Shown here piece after piece: positions 35,038 through 44,261 of a stretch of DNA of 64,000 nucleotides. Each line of letters opens with the position of its first letter. Within the stretch, counting starts at the first letter, position 1. The stretch comes from Myxococcus eversor. GTDB taxonomy: Bacteria; Myxococcota; Myxococcia; Myxococcales; Myxococcaceae. A program made the position numbers and the translations under genes. The stretch lies in the NCBI RefSeq assembly GCF_010894455.1, contig NZ_JAAIXY010000002.1, positions 310,001 through 374,000 on the forward strand, read 5' to 3'. A model generated the notes under the pieces. That model ran no database searches. It was not told the DNA's origin and saw only the letters and a program-made list of their open reading frames with translations.

Positions 35038-37332
35038 GTGGAAGTGGAACACGCGCGCGTCTGGGAGCTGACAGTCTGGATGGGTTGTGTCGTCGCGGTG
35101 GCACTGAGTCCGGGACTCACGGGGCGGGCGTTCGCCCAGGAGCCACCGGCCTCGCGCGTGAAGCCCGACACGGCCCTGGAGAACGCCGCCGTCCTGGGGC
35201 GCGTCTGGGGCACGGTGAAGTACGTGCACCCCGCGCTCGCCTTCCGCGCGATGGACTGGGACGCGGCCCTGGTGGAGTCACTCCCGGGCGCGCTCGCGGC
35301 GAACACCCCGGAGGCGCTGGCCGCGTCGGTGGGCACGTTGTTGCGCCGGCTGGAGGACCCGCTCACCCGCGTCGAACCCGAGCCCTCCGCGCCGCCCGCG
35401 TCCCATGAGCCGTCAGGCCCGCTCACCCGCTGGTCCGGTGACGTGCTGGTGCTGGATTTGGACCGGCGCTTCACGAACTTCAACGCGCTGTATCCCGCGA
35501 TGACGGCGGTGGGGCCGGAGCTCGCCCGCGCGCGCCGCGTCGTCGTGGACCTGCGCGCCAGCGGTCCCGACGAGGCCCTCTGGATGGAGCTGGCGCTGGG
35601 CTTCCTGGAGCGCTCGCTCCCCTCGGAAGTGGTGACGGCTCCGGCGGAGCGCTTCCGCGTGTACTCGGGCTTTCCCGTGCAGGTGGGGCCGAGCTCCGGG
35701 GACTACAGCGCCTCGGTGGAGACGCGGCTGGCGCGGACCTTCACGCCCGCGCCCCAGACGCCGAAGCGCTCGCGGGTCCTCCTCGTCAACGGCCGCACGC
35801 CCCTGTCTCCCCTGCTGCTCGCCCTGCTCTCCTCGCCTCGCACGCGGCTCGTCACCCAAGGCGCGCTGGATGAGGCCTCCGCCGTGAAGACTCGCGCCCT
35901 GTCTCTTCCCGGAGGCCAGCGCGCGGTGGTGCGCGCCTCGGAGCTGGTGTTCCCCTCCGGCTCATCGGGGCTGCGCGCGGACGTCACCGTGCCCGCCAAC
36001 GCGGACGAGGGCGACACCGGCCCCGCGTTCCAGGCCGCGCTCCGGCTGCTGCGCGCGGGCACGCCGAAGGCCTCCGCGCGTGTCGCGGCGAAAGACTCGG
36101 GGCTCCCCGTCGGCGGCCCGGATGACGCGTACGCGGCCATGACGTACCCGTCCGAGCCCTACCGGATGCTCGCGGTCATCCGCTTCTGGAACGTGATGCG
36201 CCTCTTCCACCCGGACCCCAAGGCCCTGCGGGATTGGGACGCGGTGCTGCCGGAGTTCCTCGGCCGGGCCCGCGCGGCCCAGGACTCGCGCGCGTACACG
36301 CAGGTGCTCTACGCGCTGTCCGCGCGAGTCTCCGACGGCCACGTCTTCGTCGCGGAGAGCGGCCAGCCCCTGCGCTCGCTCGCGGAGGCCACCGCGCCCC
36401 TCGTCCTGCGCGCGGTGGAGGGACGCTTCCTGGTGGCGGAGCTGCCCGTGCCCGAGGCCGCGCGCGCCGCCGGCATCGGCGTGGGGGACGAGGTGTTGAC
36501 CATCGACGGGGAGCCGGTGGCCACGCGCGCCGCGCGCTTCTCTGGCCTGCTCGGCGCCTCGCACGACGCGGCCCGCGCCGCTCGCGTGGCCAGCCTGCTG
36601 CTCGCGGGCGCGGACGGAAAACCCGTGGAGGTGATGACCCAGGGCGTGGATGGACGCATGAAGGAATCGCGGCTGCCCCGCTCGCGCGACTTCCTCCCGT
36701 TCCTCCGCCCTCCCGTCCAGGACGACGCGCCGTGGAAGCAGCTCGACGGCGGCGTGGGCTACGTGGACTTGAGACGGCTGCGCGCCGACTCGGTGGACGG
36801 GATGTTCGAGGCGATGAAGGACACGCGTGCCCTCGTGCTCGACTTGCGCGGCTATCCCCAGGGCAGCGCCTGGGCGCTGGCGCCGCGACTCAACACCCGG
36901 GGCGCCACGGCGTCCGCGTTCATCACCCGCCCGCTGCTATCCGCGGGAGAGGCGCGGGAGGTGCGAGCCCCGGACACGCTGCCCGCTGGCGACAAACCCC
37001 GCTACCCCGGCCGCGTCGTCGTGCTCGTGGACGAGCGGACGCTGAGCCAGGGTGAATACACGGCCATGATGATTCAAGCGGCGTCCGGCGCGCGCCTGGT
37101 GGGCAGCGCCACGGCGGGCGCGGTGGGCGACACCACCAACGTCTGCCTGCCCGGCGACGTCTGCGTGCTCTTCACCGGTCAGCGCTTCGAGACGCCCGAC
37201 GGCCGCGCGGTGCAGGGCGTGGGGCTGCGCCCGGACGTGGAGGTCCACCCCACCGTGCGCGGCCTGCGCGCCGGACGCGACGAGGTGCTGGAGCGCGCCC
37301 TCACCCTGCTGCGCGAGGCAGGTGCACGGTGA
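35038..37332 (+). CDS. Exported S41-family (tricorn/C-terminal processing-like) peptidase
   Basis: A 764-residue protein with a signal peptide (VWMGCVVAVALSPGLTGRAFA, cut near residue 39). Two related S41-type segments seem present: an N-terminal half with VVVDLRASGPDEALWMELAL, and a C-terminal half with a PDZ-like domain (about 465-560, AAGIGVGDEVLTIDGEPVAT) followed by the protease core (ALVLDLRGYPQ, VVVLVDERTLSQGEYTAMM with candidate nucleophile Ser670, GSATAGAVGDTTN). Such peptidases work in the periplasm or outside the cell. The start is GTG at 35038. Its last 32 bp overlap the convergent kinase gene. Confidence 0.85.
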   Translation: MEVEHARVWELTVWMGCVVAVALSPGLTGRAFAQEPPASRVKPDTALENAAVLGRVWGTVKYVHPALAFRAMDWDAALVESLPGALAANTPEALAASVGTLLRRLEDPLTRVEPEPSAPPASHEPSGPLTRWSGDVLVLDLDRRFTNFNALYPAMTAVGPELARARRVVVDLRASGPDEALWMELALGFLERSLPSEVVTAPAERFRVYSGFPVQVGPSSGDYSASVETRLARTFTPAPQTPKRSRVLLVNGRTPLSPLLLALLSSPRTRLVTQGALDEASAVKTRALSLPGGQRAVVRASELVFPSGSSGLRADVTVPANADEGDTGPAFQAALRLLRAGTPKASARVAAKDSGLPVGGPDDAYAAMTYPSEPYRMLAVIRFWNVMRLFHPDPKALRDWDAVLPEFLGRARAAQDSRAYTQVLYALSARVSDGHVFVAESGQPLRSLAEATAPLVLRAVEGRFLVAELPVPEAARAAGIGVGDEVLTIDGEPVATRAARFSGLLGASHDAARAARVASLLLAGADGKPVEVMTQGVDGRMKESRLPRSRDFLPFLRPPVQDDAPWKQLDGGVGYVDLRRLRADSVDGMFEAMKDTRALVLDLRGYPQGSAWALAPRLNTRGATASAFITRPLLSAGEAREVRAPDTLPAGDKPRYPGRVVVLVDERTLSQGEYTAMMIQAASGARLVGSATAGAVGDTTNVCLPGDVCVLFTGQRFETPDGRAVQGVGLRPDVEVHPTVRGLRAGRDEVLERALTLLREAGAR

Positions 37333-39769
37333 AGACGGAGCCCACGCCCTCGCGGCTCTCCACCTCGATGCGACCGCCCATCGCCTCGACAATCTGCCGG
37401 CTGATGTAGAGCCCCAGGCCCAGCCCTCCGTAGTGCCGCTCCGACACCGCGCGCTCGAAGCGGCCGAAGAGGCGCGGCAGGTCCGTCTCGGAGATGCCGA
37501 TGCCCTCGTCCCGCACCGACAGCAGCACCTGGTCCTCGCCCGCCGCCGCGGCCGTCACCTGCACGGGCCTGCCCGCGCCGTACTTGGCCGCGTTGGTGAG
37601 CAGGTTCACCAGCACCTGGTCCAACCGGAGCGAGTCCCACCGGCCCTGGAGCGGCGCTGGGATGTCCACGCGCACCGAGCACCCCGCCACCGCGAACACC
37701 TCCTCCATCCGCTCCACCGCGTCGCGCACCGCCTGGCCCAGGTCCACCTCCGTGGGCTCCAGCGCCAGCCGGCCCAGCGACACGCGGCTGACGTCCAGCA
37801 GGTGGTCCACCAGCGAGGCCAGCCGCTGCACCTGACGCATCGCCGTGGACAGCCGGGGCGCCACCTTGTGGCGCGAATCCCCGCTGAGCGCCCGGTCGAT
37901 GAGCCCATGCTGGAGCTTGAGGCTCGTCAGCGGCGTCTTCAGCTCGTGGCTCGCCACCGACAGGAACTCGTCGCGCAGCCGCACCGCCGCCTGCGCGTCC
38001 CGGTACAGCGACGCGTTCTCCAGCGCCACCGCCACCCGCCGCGCCAGCTCCTCCATCATCGACACGTCCGACATGGCCAGCGGCCGCTGCGGCGGCGACG
38101 TGCCCAGCGTGATGACGCCCAGCGTGCGTCCGCGCGTGCGCACCGGCACCACCAGCAGCGACGCGGGCCTCAGGGCCTCCAGCAGCGCGCGCTGGTGCAC
38201 GGAGCTCTCCGACAGCCGCTCGCACAGCGCCGCGTCCACGTCCGGCACGAAGCGCGGCTCTCCCGACTGGAAGCACTCGCGCGACAGGGACAGGGCGCCC
38301 TCTCCGCCCAGCACGGAGAGCACGGAGGCATTGCGTGAAGGCTCCTGGTGCGCGGACGCCACGCACCGCAGGGAGCCATCCGGCCCCACCAGCTCCACCA
38401 GACAACTGGAGGCCACGCTGCTCGCGGCCACGCGGGCCACGTGCTCCAGCGTCCACTCCACGTCGTCCAGGTGCTCCGCCAGCGCGCGGCTCGCCTCCAG
38501 CAGGAAGAAGAGCCGCTCCTCGGCCTCCTTGCCCATCTGCAGCGCGTGGTGCAGCCGCTCGCCGCGCTCGCGCAGCGTCCCGTACAGCGCCGCGCGCTCC
38601 AGCGCCTGCGAGCACTGGTGGGCCAACGCCTCCAGGAAGGAGCGCTCCAGCGGAGCGAACACGCGCGGCGCGTTCCACGCCAGCCCCACGAAGCCCAGAA
38701 TCCCCCGCTCCGTCAGCAGCGGGAGGACCGCGCGCGCGCCCTCGCCCAGCGCCTCCAGGTCGCGCCCCACGATGCCCGCCAGGGGAAGCACGTCCTCCAG
38801 TTGGGAGAACCACTGTGCCTCGCGCCGCTCCATCGCGAGCGCCAGCATGGGCAGGCCCGACACCCGCTGCCCGTCGATGGCGTCCAGCCAATCCCGCGAG
38901 TAGCCGCTGGCGCCGAGCGCTCGCAGGCAGCCCTCGTCGGTCAGCTCCACGAAGGAGACACGCGCCGCGCCCGAGGCCTCCAGCCCGTCGCGCACCAGCA
39001 CCCGCGCCACGTCCTCGGCGGTGGCCGCGCGGGACAGCGCCGCCGTCACCAGTTGCAGCCGCGAGGAGAAGGACTGGGCCGCGCGCGCCTCCTCGTACAG
39101 GAGCGCGTTGTCCATGGACAGGCTGGCGCGGCGGGACAGCTCCATCGCCACATCCACGTCCGGCGCATCGAAGGAAGCCACCCTGTCACCTCGCACCAGC
39201 GACATGGCGCCGAGCACCCGTCCCCGCGCCACCAACGGCAGGATGAGCGCCGCCCGGCTGCCCAGGCTCCGGACGCCGTCGAGCTGCTCGGTGGCGCGCA
39301 CCAGCCCCGGCAACAGCTCCTCCGTCACCACCGGCAGCGCCACCGGACGTCCGGTGCGCAGGGCCTCGGAGATGCCACCCGGGGACACCAGGTCCACGGG
39401 CCACAGCCGGGCCAGCTCGTGCACCAGCTCCACCTTCTCCGGCTCCCGGTGCGCCGCGGCCACGCGCTCCACGCGCCCGTCCTCGGCGATGACGTCCACC
39501 GCGCACCAGTCCGCCAGCACCGGCACCGCCAGCTCCGCCAGCCGCTGGAGCACCGTGCGCCACTCCAGCGACGTGCCCAACAGCTCGCCCGCGCGGGCCA
39601 GGAAGACCAGGCGCGCGTCCTCCGGGGAAATCGGCGGCTGCGCGTGGAGCTCGGAGGGAGGCTCGACGCGGCGGGGGTTCCCGGCGTCATCGCGGGAGGT
39701 GGCAGTGGACGAACCGGACTCGGCGGACATGGAGGCAGACCACGCTGGAAGAGAAGCGCCGCGCGACAT
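37301..39769 (-). CDS. Soluble sensor histidine kinase with three GAF domains
   Basis: An 822-residue kinase without membrane helices. Three GAF-type domains can be followed at about 45-210, 225-395 and 420-580, each ending in a helix and the usual hydrophobic strand pattern (AALILPLVARGRVLGAMSLV; ARAVLPLLTERGILGFVGLA; SLLVVPVRTRGRTLGVITLG). HisKA has His608 in VASHELKTPLTSLKLQ; HATPase_c has NLLTNAAKYG, RDEGIGISETDLPRLFGRFE and GLGLGLYISRQIVEAMGG. No receiver domain or neighbouring regulator gene is present, so its target is unknown. It overlaps the convergent S41 gene by 32 bp. Confidence 0.92.
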   Translation of the reverse strand: MSRGASLPAWSASMSAESGSSTATSRDDAGNPRRVEPPSELHAQPPISPEDARLVFLARAGELLGTSLEWRTVLQRLAELAVPVLADWCAVDVIAEDGRVERVAAAHREPEKVELVHELARLWPVDLVSPGGISEALRTGRPVALPVVTEELLPGLVRATEQLDGVRSLGSRAALILPLVARGRVLGAMSLVRGDRVASFDAPDVDVAMELSRRASLSMDNALLYEEARAAQSFSSRLQLVTAALSRAATAEDVARVLVRDGLEASGAARVSFVELTDEGCLRALGASGYSRDWLDAIDGQRVSGLPMLALAMERREAQWFSQLEDVLPLAGIVGRDLEALGEGARAVLPLLTERGILGFVGLAWNAPRVFAPLERSFLEALAHQCSQALERAALYGTLRERGERLHHALQMGKEAEERLFFLLEASRALAEHLDDVEWTLEHVARVAASSVASSCLVELVGPDGSLRCVASAHQEPSRNASVLSVLGGEGALSLSRECFQSGEPRFVPDVDAALCERLSESSVHQRALLEALRPASLLVVPVRTRGRTLGVITLGTSPPQRPLAMSDVSMMEELARRVAVALENASLYRDAQAAVRLRDEFLSVASHELKTPLTSLKLQHGLIDRALSGDSRHKVAPRLSTAMRQVQRLASLVDHLLDVSRVSLGRLALEPTEVDLGQAVRDAVERMEEVFAVAGCSVRVDIPAPLQGRWDSLRLDQVLVNLLTNAAKYGAGRPVQVTAAAAGEDQVLLSVRDEGIGISETDLPRLFGRFERAVSERHYGGLGLGLYISRQIVEAMGGRIEVESREGVGSVFTVHLPRAAG

Positions 39770-39932
39770 CAGACCCCGAGGCTAGAGACGTCCCGGAGGC
39801 GTCAACAATGCCGTCTGTCTTCGAGGACAGGGAGACTGTCCAGTGTCGGACCGGTGAGACGTTGAGTCCCGCGCGTGCGCCCGCTTCGAACACCACGCGT
39901 ACGGAATGACTCGGGACTGGGAGGACGCGGAC

Positions 39933-40886
39933 TCAGCTCGCGGCGGCGGCCGTCGGCGGGTTCCACCACACGCCGCCCTTGCCTTCCATGGCGGCCTTCG
40001 CGCGCTCGCGCACGTCGGCCCGCTCCTCCATGGACAAGGGACGCGCCGAGTGGGCCGCGCCGAGCGCCGCGTCCTGCTCGTTGGGGTGGCTCATCCCCAT
40101 CAACATGACGTCCGGGTCCAACGACAGCGTGTAGCGCACGCACTCCTCCACGCTCAGGTGCGGCAGGAGCGGCGCGTCCCGGTCCTCGCGTCCGCCGGAA
40201 CCCACCTTGCCACGTGGGCGGGCCTCCAGCGGACGGCCATACCCCTCCGTGTCGCCCAACAGCTTGCCCGCGCCGAACGTCTTGAACGACACCACGCCCA
40301 CGCCGCGCGAGCGCGCCAGCGGCAGCACGTCCTCCACGTAGCGCAAGTCCACGAAGGGCCCCAGCGGGAACATCACCACGTCGCACAGCCCGGAGTTCAC
40401 CGCCGCGCGCAGCACGTCCGGATGGTGGCTGGAGATGCCCCGGAAGCGCGCCTGTCCCGCGCTCACGCACCGGCCCAATTGCTCCAGGCCTCCGCCCGGC
40501 GCCGCCAGTTGCTCCCACGCGGACGGCTCCGACACGGCATGGAAGGCGAACAGGTCCACCGTCGCGTGGCCCAGCCTCTTCAAGCTGGCCTCCACCTGCG
40601 GCGCCACCGGCGCGTCGAGCACGTCCACCTTGTCGATGAGGAACACGTGCTCGCGCCGGCCGCGCAGCGCCTCGCCCACCACCTCCTCGCTCAACCCCTC
40701 CTCGTAGTTGGGCGCGGTGTCGATGACGTTCAGCCCCGCGTCCAGGGCGCGGCGCAGCGTGGCGACGAGCGCCTCGCGGGGCGCCGAGCGGTCGGCGATG
40801 TCACCGATGCCCACCGCCGTGGCGACGAAGCCGGTGCGGCCCAGGGCGCGGCGGGGCGTGAAGCGGGGCAGTGGACTCACGGACAT
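39933..40886 (-). CDS. Aldo/keto reductase family protein
   Basis: A 317-residue TIM-barrel NAD(P)H-dependent oxidoreductase. The catalytic tetrad is visible: Asp in LNVIDTAPNY, Tyr in the same segment, Lys in VFLIDKVDV and His in VDLFAFHAVS. The SSHHPDVLRAAV strand also fits the family. The barrel appears full length. The substrate is unknown. It lies 57 bp downstream of the PhoX-like gene on the same strand and may be co-transcribed with it. Confidence 0.92.
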   Translation of the reverse strand: MSVSPLPRFTPRRALGRTGFVATAVGIGDIADRSAPREALVATLRRALDAGLNVIDTAPNYEEGLSEEVVGEALRGRREHVFLIDKVDVLDAPVAPQVEASLKRLGHATVDLFAFHAVSEPSAWEQLAAPGGGLEQLGRCVSAGQARFRGISSHHPDVLRAAVNSGLCDVVMFPLGPFVDLRYVEDVLPLARSRGVGVVSFKTFGAGKLLGDTEGYGRPLEARPRGKVGSGGREDRDAPLLPHLSVEECVRYTLSLDPDVMLMGMSHPNEQDAALGAAHSARPLSMEERADVRERAKAAMEGKGGVWWNPPTAAAAS

Positions 40887-40943
40887 GCCCCGGGTTGTGC
40901 AAGAGGCCCTCCCTCGTCGTCAAGGCACGCGGCGCGCGAAGGT

Positions 40944-42113
40944 TCAGCGGAAGGGCCCTGTGACTTCGAACGTCACGCCCGCGTTGAGCGAGTTCGTCGT
41001 CCCGCGCTGCGAGCTGAAATACAGCCTGCGTCCATCCGGACTGAAGGCCGGCCCCGTCAGCTCCGAGCCCGCGTGGCCCTGCACTCGCAAGAAGCTGGCG
41101 ACGATGCGCTGGGGGCCCGGGGTGATGAGACAGATTTCCAGGTTGCCGCCGTCCTCCGCGACGAAGAGGTCACCCGAGCGCGACACCACCACGTTGTCCA
41201 CGCCCGACAGCGGCGAGCCCGGATACAGGGACGTGGCGTAGATGAGCTCCAGCTTCCCCGTGGCCGGCGTGTGCGCCCACACGCGGTTGTCGCCCTTGGT
41301 GGTGAAGTAGATGACGCCGCCGTCGTACCAGCAGCCCTCGCCGCCGTTGAACCCCGTCGTCCGCGCCGCCACGTCGGGCTGGAGCGACGCGGACCTGTCC
41401 GCCCCGCATGGCACCCAGCGCACCGTCGCATTCCCCGTCAGCGCATTGCCCGTCACATGGGCCGCCTCCAGCGTGCCCTCCGCCAGCACCGGCCACGCGG
41501 ACGGAGTGAAGCGATACAGCCGCCCCATCGGATGGTCCTCCGTCAGGTAGAGCCGGCCACCGTCCGGGTCCACCGCCACCGCCTCGTGGGGGAACGTCCC
41601 GAGCGCGCCGCGCACCACGCCCTGCGAGGCCTTGACCGGGTTGCACTCCCAGACGCGTCCGGCGCCGTGCTCCTCGCACGACAGCCACGTGCCCCAGGGC
41701 GTCGGTCCCCCCGCGCAGTTCATCCGCGTGCCGGCCAGGATGCGGTACGCGGCCACCACGCTCCCACCGCCGTTGAAGCGCAGCGCGCCGACACCTCCGG
41801 GGTTGCCCTCGCTGTTGGACACGTACACCCAGCCGCCGTCGGGCCTCGCGAAGCAGGCGCCACCGTCCGGCGCGGGGTGCCACACATAGCCGGAGTTCCC
41901 CACCGACTGTCCCGAGCGGGCCACGATTCGCGAGGTGAAGCCCGCCGGAAGCCGCAGGCCGTTGACGTCCCCGCCGCCGGACATCGCCCCGTAGGGACTC
42001 ACGCCCGGTTGGGCCGGCGCCGCGTAGGCCTCCTTCCAGAACGAGGGGCCCCAGGCGAGCGCTCCACCTCCGAGCGCGGAGAGACGAAGAAAGCCACGGC
42101 GACTCAGACGCAT
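40944..42113 (-). CDS. Tat-exported PhoX-like (DUF839) protein
   Basis: A 389-residue protein with a twin-arginine signal (MRLSRRGFLRLSALGGGALA), so it is exported folded, often with a cofactor. The body is a beta-propeller-like repeat of Gly/Asp-rich strands (GGWVYVSNSEGNPGG, GTWLSCEEHGAGRVWE, GRLYLTEDHPMGRLYRF, SGDLFVAEDGGN). TWLSCEEH and LTEDHPMGRLYRF are typical of PhoX-type alkaline phosphatases, which use Ca and Fe. It is shorter than classical PhoX, so phosphatase activity is not certain. The ATG at 42113 has AGGAGA at ideal spacing; the frame runs on to 42146 but the Tat signal fixes this start. Confidence 0.85.
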   Translation of the reverse strand: MRLSRRGFLRLSALGGGALAWGPSFWKEAYAAPAQPGVSPYGAMSGGGDVNGLRLPAGFTSRIVARSGQSVGNSGYVWHPAPDGGACFARPDGGWVYVSNSEGNPGGVGALRFNGGGSVVAAYRILAGTRMNCAGGPTPWGTWLSCEEHGAGRVWECNPVKASQGVVRGALGTFPHEAVAVDPDGGRLYLTEDHPMGRLYRFTPSAWPVLAEGTLEAAHVTGNALTGNATVRWVPCGADRSASLQPDVAARTTGFNGGEGCWYDGGVIYFTTKGDNRVWAHTPATGKLELIYATSLYPGSPLSGVDNVVVSRSGDLFVAEDGGNLEICLITPGPQRIVASFLRVQGHAGSELTGPAFSPDGRRLYFSSQRGTTNSLNAGVTFEVTGPFR

Positions 42114-42196
42114 GTGCGGGTTCTCCTGTGCGAGCAGGAAAACCACCCACCCCGCCCCTCACCACTGAACGCGGCGCGAGCGTGAGGCCCGCGACA

Positions 42197-42463
42197 TCAC
42201 CCGCGTCGACTCGCGCGGTTCTTGTCCCAGATGGCGTAGAGGATGATGAGGAAGGCGACAAGCCGCGCCACGTAGAGGTAGTAGGTGCGCTCGTCCAGCG
42301 AGTCCATCAGCGCCAACACCGCCGAGTTCACCCCCAGCAGCGCGAACGCGAGCGAGAAGAAGGCGAACAGGCGCTCGTGCGACTGCTTCCAGAAGCGCAG
42401 GAAGAACAAGGCGCAGGCCAACCAACCCATCGCCGCCGCGCCGTTGAGCATGGACCTGAGCAT
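42197..42463 (-). CDS. DUF5985-like small membrane protein (second copy)
   Basis: An 88-residue protein with three hydrophobic helices (AAAMGWLACALFFLRFWKQS, RLFAFFSLAFALLGVNSAVL, YLYVARLVAFLIILYAIWDK). It shares the pattern LRxWKxSxxRL and the closing LLYxxWD with the gene immediately upstream, so the two are tandem paralogues. The family assignment to DUF5985 is from memory of the pattern. It starts 12 bp after its paralogue stops, with TGAGGT as ribosome-binding site. It is the last gene of the long operon starting at 51548. Confidence 0.8.
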   Translation of the reverse strand: MLRSMLNGAAAMGWLACALFFLRFWKQSHERLFAFFSLAFALLGVNSAVLALMDSLDERTYYLYVARLVAFLIILYAIWDKNRASRRG

Positions 42464-42475
42464 GGGCGAGTTACC

Positions 42476-42736
42476 TCACGAAGCATCCCAGATGAGGCCG
42501 TAGAGCAGGACGGAGACACTGGCCAGCCCGGTCAGCAGGCGCGGCATGTACAGGTCGATGGTGGCGGGCAGAATCACCAGGTCCACGAAGAGCAGCACGT
42601 TGCTGACCGCCATGCCCACGAAGCACAGCCCGCTCCACAGGAGCAGCCGGGACTGGCTGCTCTTCCACGCGCGCAGGAGCAGCACCGCGCACGCCACGCT
42701 CGTCAACGCACAGAGGATGTAGACCGCCTCAGCCAT
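42476..42736 (-). CDS. DUF5985-like small membrane protein (first copy)
   Basis: An 86-residue, three-helix membrane protein (YILCALTSVACAVLLLRAWK, LLLWSGLCFVGMAVSNVLLF, LLTGLASVSVLLYGLIWDAS), paralogous to the next gene. Its ATG lies within the end of the upstream gene (8-bp overlap). No catalytic residues are seen; the pair could form a hetero-oligomeric membrane partner for the kinase pathway encoded by the same operon. Confidence 0.8.
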   Translation of the reverse strand: MAEAVYILCALTSVACAVLLLRAWKSSQSRLLLWSGLCFVGMAVSNVLLFVDLVILPATIDLYMPRLLTGLASVSVLLYGLIWDAS

Positions 42737-43133
42737 TGCCGCCGTCCTTGTCCTTCTTCAGCACGAAGGCTTCAGCGAAACCCCGGACCTTGTCCAACGG
42801 CCGGGAGAAGATGAAGGAGATGACAGTCACCCGCCGCGCACCGTACACCGCCGCCAGCTCCGTCACCGCCTGCGCGTCTTCCGAGCTCGCGGGACTGAAA
42901 CGATAGACGGATACGGCTCCGCCGTCGCTCACCAGCAGCTTGCTCGCGGTGAGGTCCGTCAGCCTCGCGGCCGCGGAGGGTTCTGTGATGCGCAGCTCCA
43001 GGCTCACCGATGACGCGGTCCACTCCCGTCCCGGATGGGCACGGAGCAGGAGAAGCACTTCCAGCTTCTCCAGGGAGTCGATGTGCGTCGTGATGAAGCG
43101 CTGGACCCGCGGGGGCAGTCCGGCGTCGCTCAC
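42729..43133 (-). CDS. Hypothetical protein, possible winged-helix domain
   Basis: A 134-residue soluble protein starting from GTG at 43133. The middle (SLEKLEVLLLLRAHPGREWT, SSVSLELRITEPSAAARLTD) fits a winged-helix DNA- or protein-binding fold, followed by strands ending in VYRFSP. The C-terminus is a basic amphipathic stretch (VISFIFSRPLDKVRGFAEAF). It lies 30 bp after the receiver gene and overlaps the DUF5985-like gene, so it belongs to the same operon. Direct DNA binding is only a guess. Confidence 0.7.
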   Translation of the reverse strand: MSDAGLPPRVQRFITTHIDSLEKLEVLLLLRAHPGREWTASSVSLELRITEPSAAARLTDLTASKLLVSDGGAVSVYRFSPASSEDAQAVTELAAVYGARRVTVISFIFSRPLDKVRGFAEAFVLKKDKDGGNG

Positions 43134-43163
43134 GCAGCCAACATGCTCCCGTTATTTTGTGCG

Positions 43164-44261
43164 TCAACCTTTTCCTGCCCGAGGGTGTTCAGCTTCGGGC
43201 GAGGGGAGGTCCTCCGGTGGGTCGCGGAGCCTTGTGGGGAGGCCCTGCCCGGCTCCCTGCTCCGGCGGCGTCACGGGGGTAGGCACCAGGTGTCGCAGGC
43301 CCTCGACGAGCTGCTCGGTGGCGCTGGGGCCCGTGACGTCGAGCAGCGCCAGCAGCACCGTCTCCGGACGCCCGTACATCTTCGGCAAGAGCGTGCTGAA
43401 GGCGCGCACCGAGCCGCGCTGTTCGCCCAGCTCCCAGTCCACATGGAAGCCCTGGAGCGTCTCGCCCCGGGCCGCGCGCATCAGCGGCTGCGCGTCCTGC
43501 GGCAGCGCGATTCCATCCTGTCCCCGGACGATGACGCTCTCGTGGAGGCCCTGCGCCTCGCGATACGCCAGACACCCACCGGCCAGTCCCTGGGCGGCCC
43601 GGTTGGCCAGCAGGGTGTGGCCGCTGCCCGGCTCCACCAGGGCCAGGGGCGTGGGCAGCGCCGTCAATACGGCCTCCAGCCAGCGCTGCTGGTTGCGGTG
43701 TGACTCCATCTCCCGGCGCAGGTGCTCCTCGCGCGCGCGGGCCCGCTCCACCTCCATGCGCCGATGGGCCTCCGCCAGCTCGCTCTCGTGCTCGCGCCGC
43801 TGCGTCTCGCGCAGCGCCTCCGCCTGACGCCGCACCAGCTCCGTCTTGCGGAACAGGTCCACGAAGACGCCGACCTTCGAGCGGAGGATTTCCGGCTCAT
43901 AGGGCTTGAGCAGGTAGTCCACCGCGCCCACCGCGTAGGCGCGCAGCTCCGGGAGCTGGCCGCGCGACAGGGCGGTGAGGAAGAGGATGGGGGTGTTGCG
44001 GCTGCGCTCGCGCTCGCGGATGAGGCTCGCCGTCTCGAAGCCGTCCATGCCCGGCATGACGACGTCCAGGAGGATGGCGGCGAAGTCCTGGGTGAGCAGG
44101 TGGCGCAGCGCCTCGCGGCCACTCTTCGCGGTGAGGAGCTTCTGCCCCAGCGGCGCCAGCGTCGCCTCCAGCGCCAGCAGTCCCTCCGGCTGGTCGTCGA
44201 CGAGGAGGATGCAGGCGGGCTCCACGGAGAGCGCCGGGCCCCGCGGGGGCGTGGCGCTCAT
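43164..44261 (-). CDS. Response regulator with coiled coil and PAS-like domain
   Basis: A 365-residue protein. The receiver (about 14-135) is complete: LLVDDQPEG, phospho-Asp in AAILLDVVMPGMDGF, FLTAL and Lys in YLLKPYEPE. A long charged coiled coil follows (about 140-200, RRQAEALRETQRREHESELA), then a PAS-like domain (about 205-330, WLEAVLTALPTPLALVEPGS and VLLALLDVTGPSATEQLVEG). There is no kinase or DNA-binding output. The ATG shares ATGA with the stop of the CheB-like gene. It probably receives phosphate from the many-HAMP kinase two genes upstream. Confidence 0.88.
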   Translation of the reverse strand: MSATPPRGPALSVEPACILLVDDQPEGLLALEATLAPLGQKLLTAKSGREALRHLLTQDFAAILLDVVMPGMDGFETASLIRERERSRNTPILFLTALSRGQLPELRAYAVGAVDYLLKPYEPEILRSKVGVFVDLFRKTELVRRQAEALRETQRREHESELAEAHRRMEVERARAREEHLRREMESHRNQQRWLEAVLTALPTPLALVEPGSGHTLLANRAAQGLAGGCLAYREAQGLHESVIVRGQDGIALPQDAQPLMRAARGETLQGFHVDWELGEQRGSVRAFSTLLPKMYGRPETVLLALLDVTGPSATEQLVEGLRHLVPTPVTPPEQGAGQGLPTRLRDPPEDLPSPEAEHPRAGKG

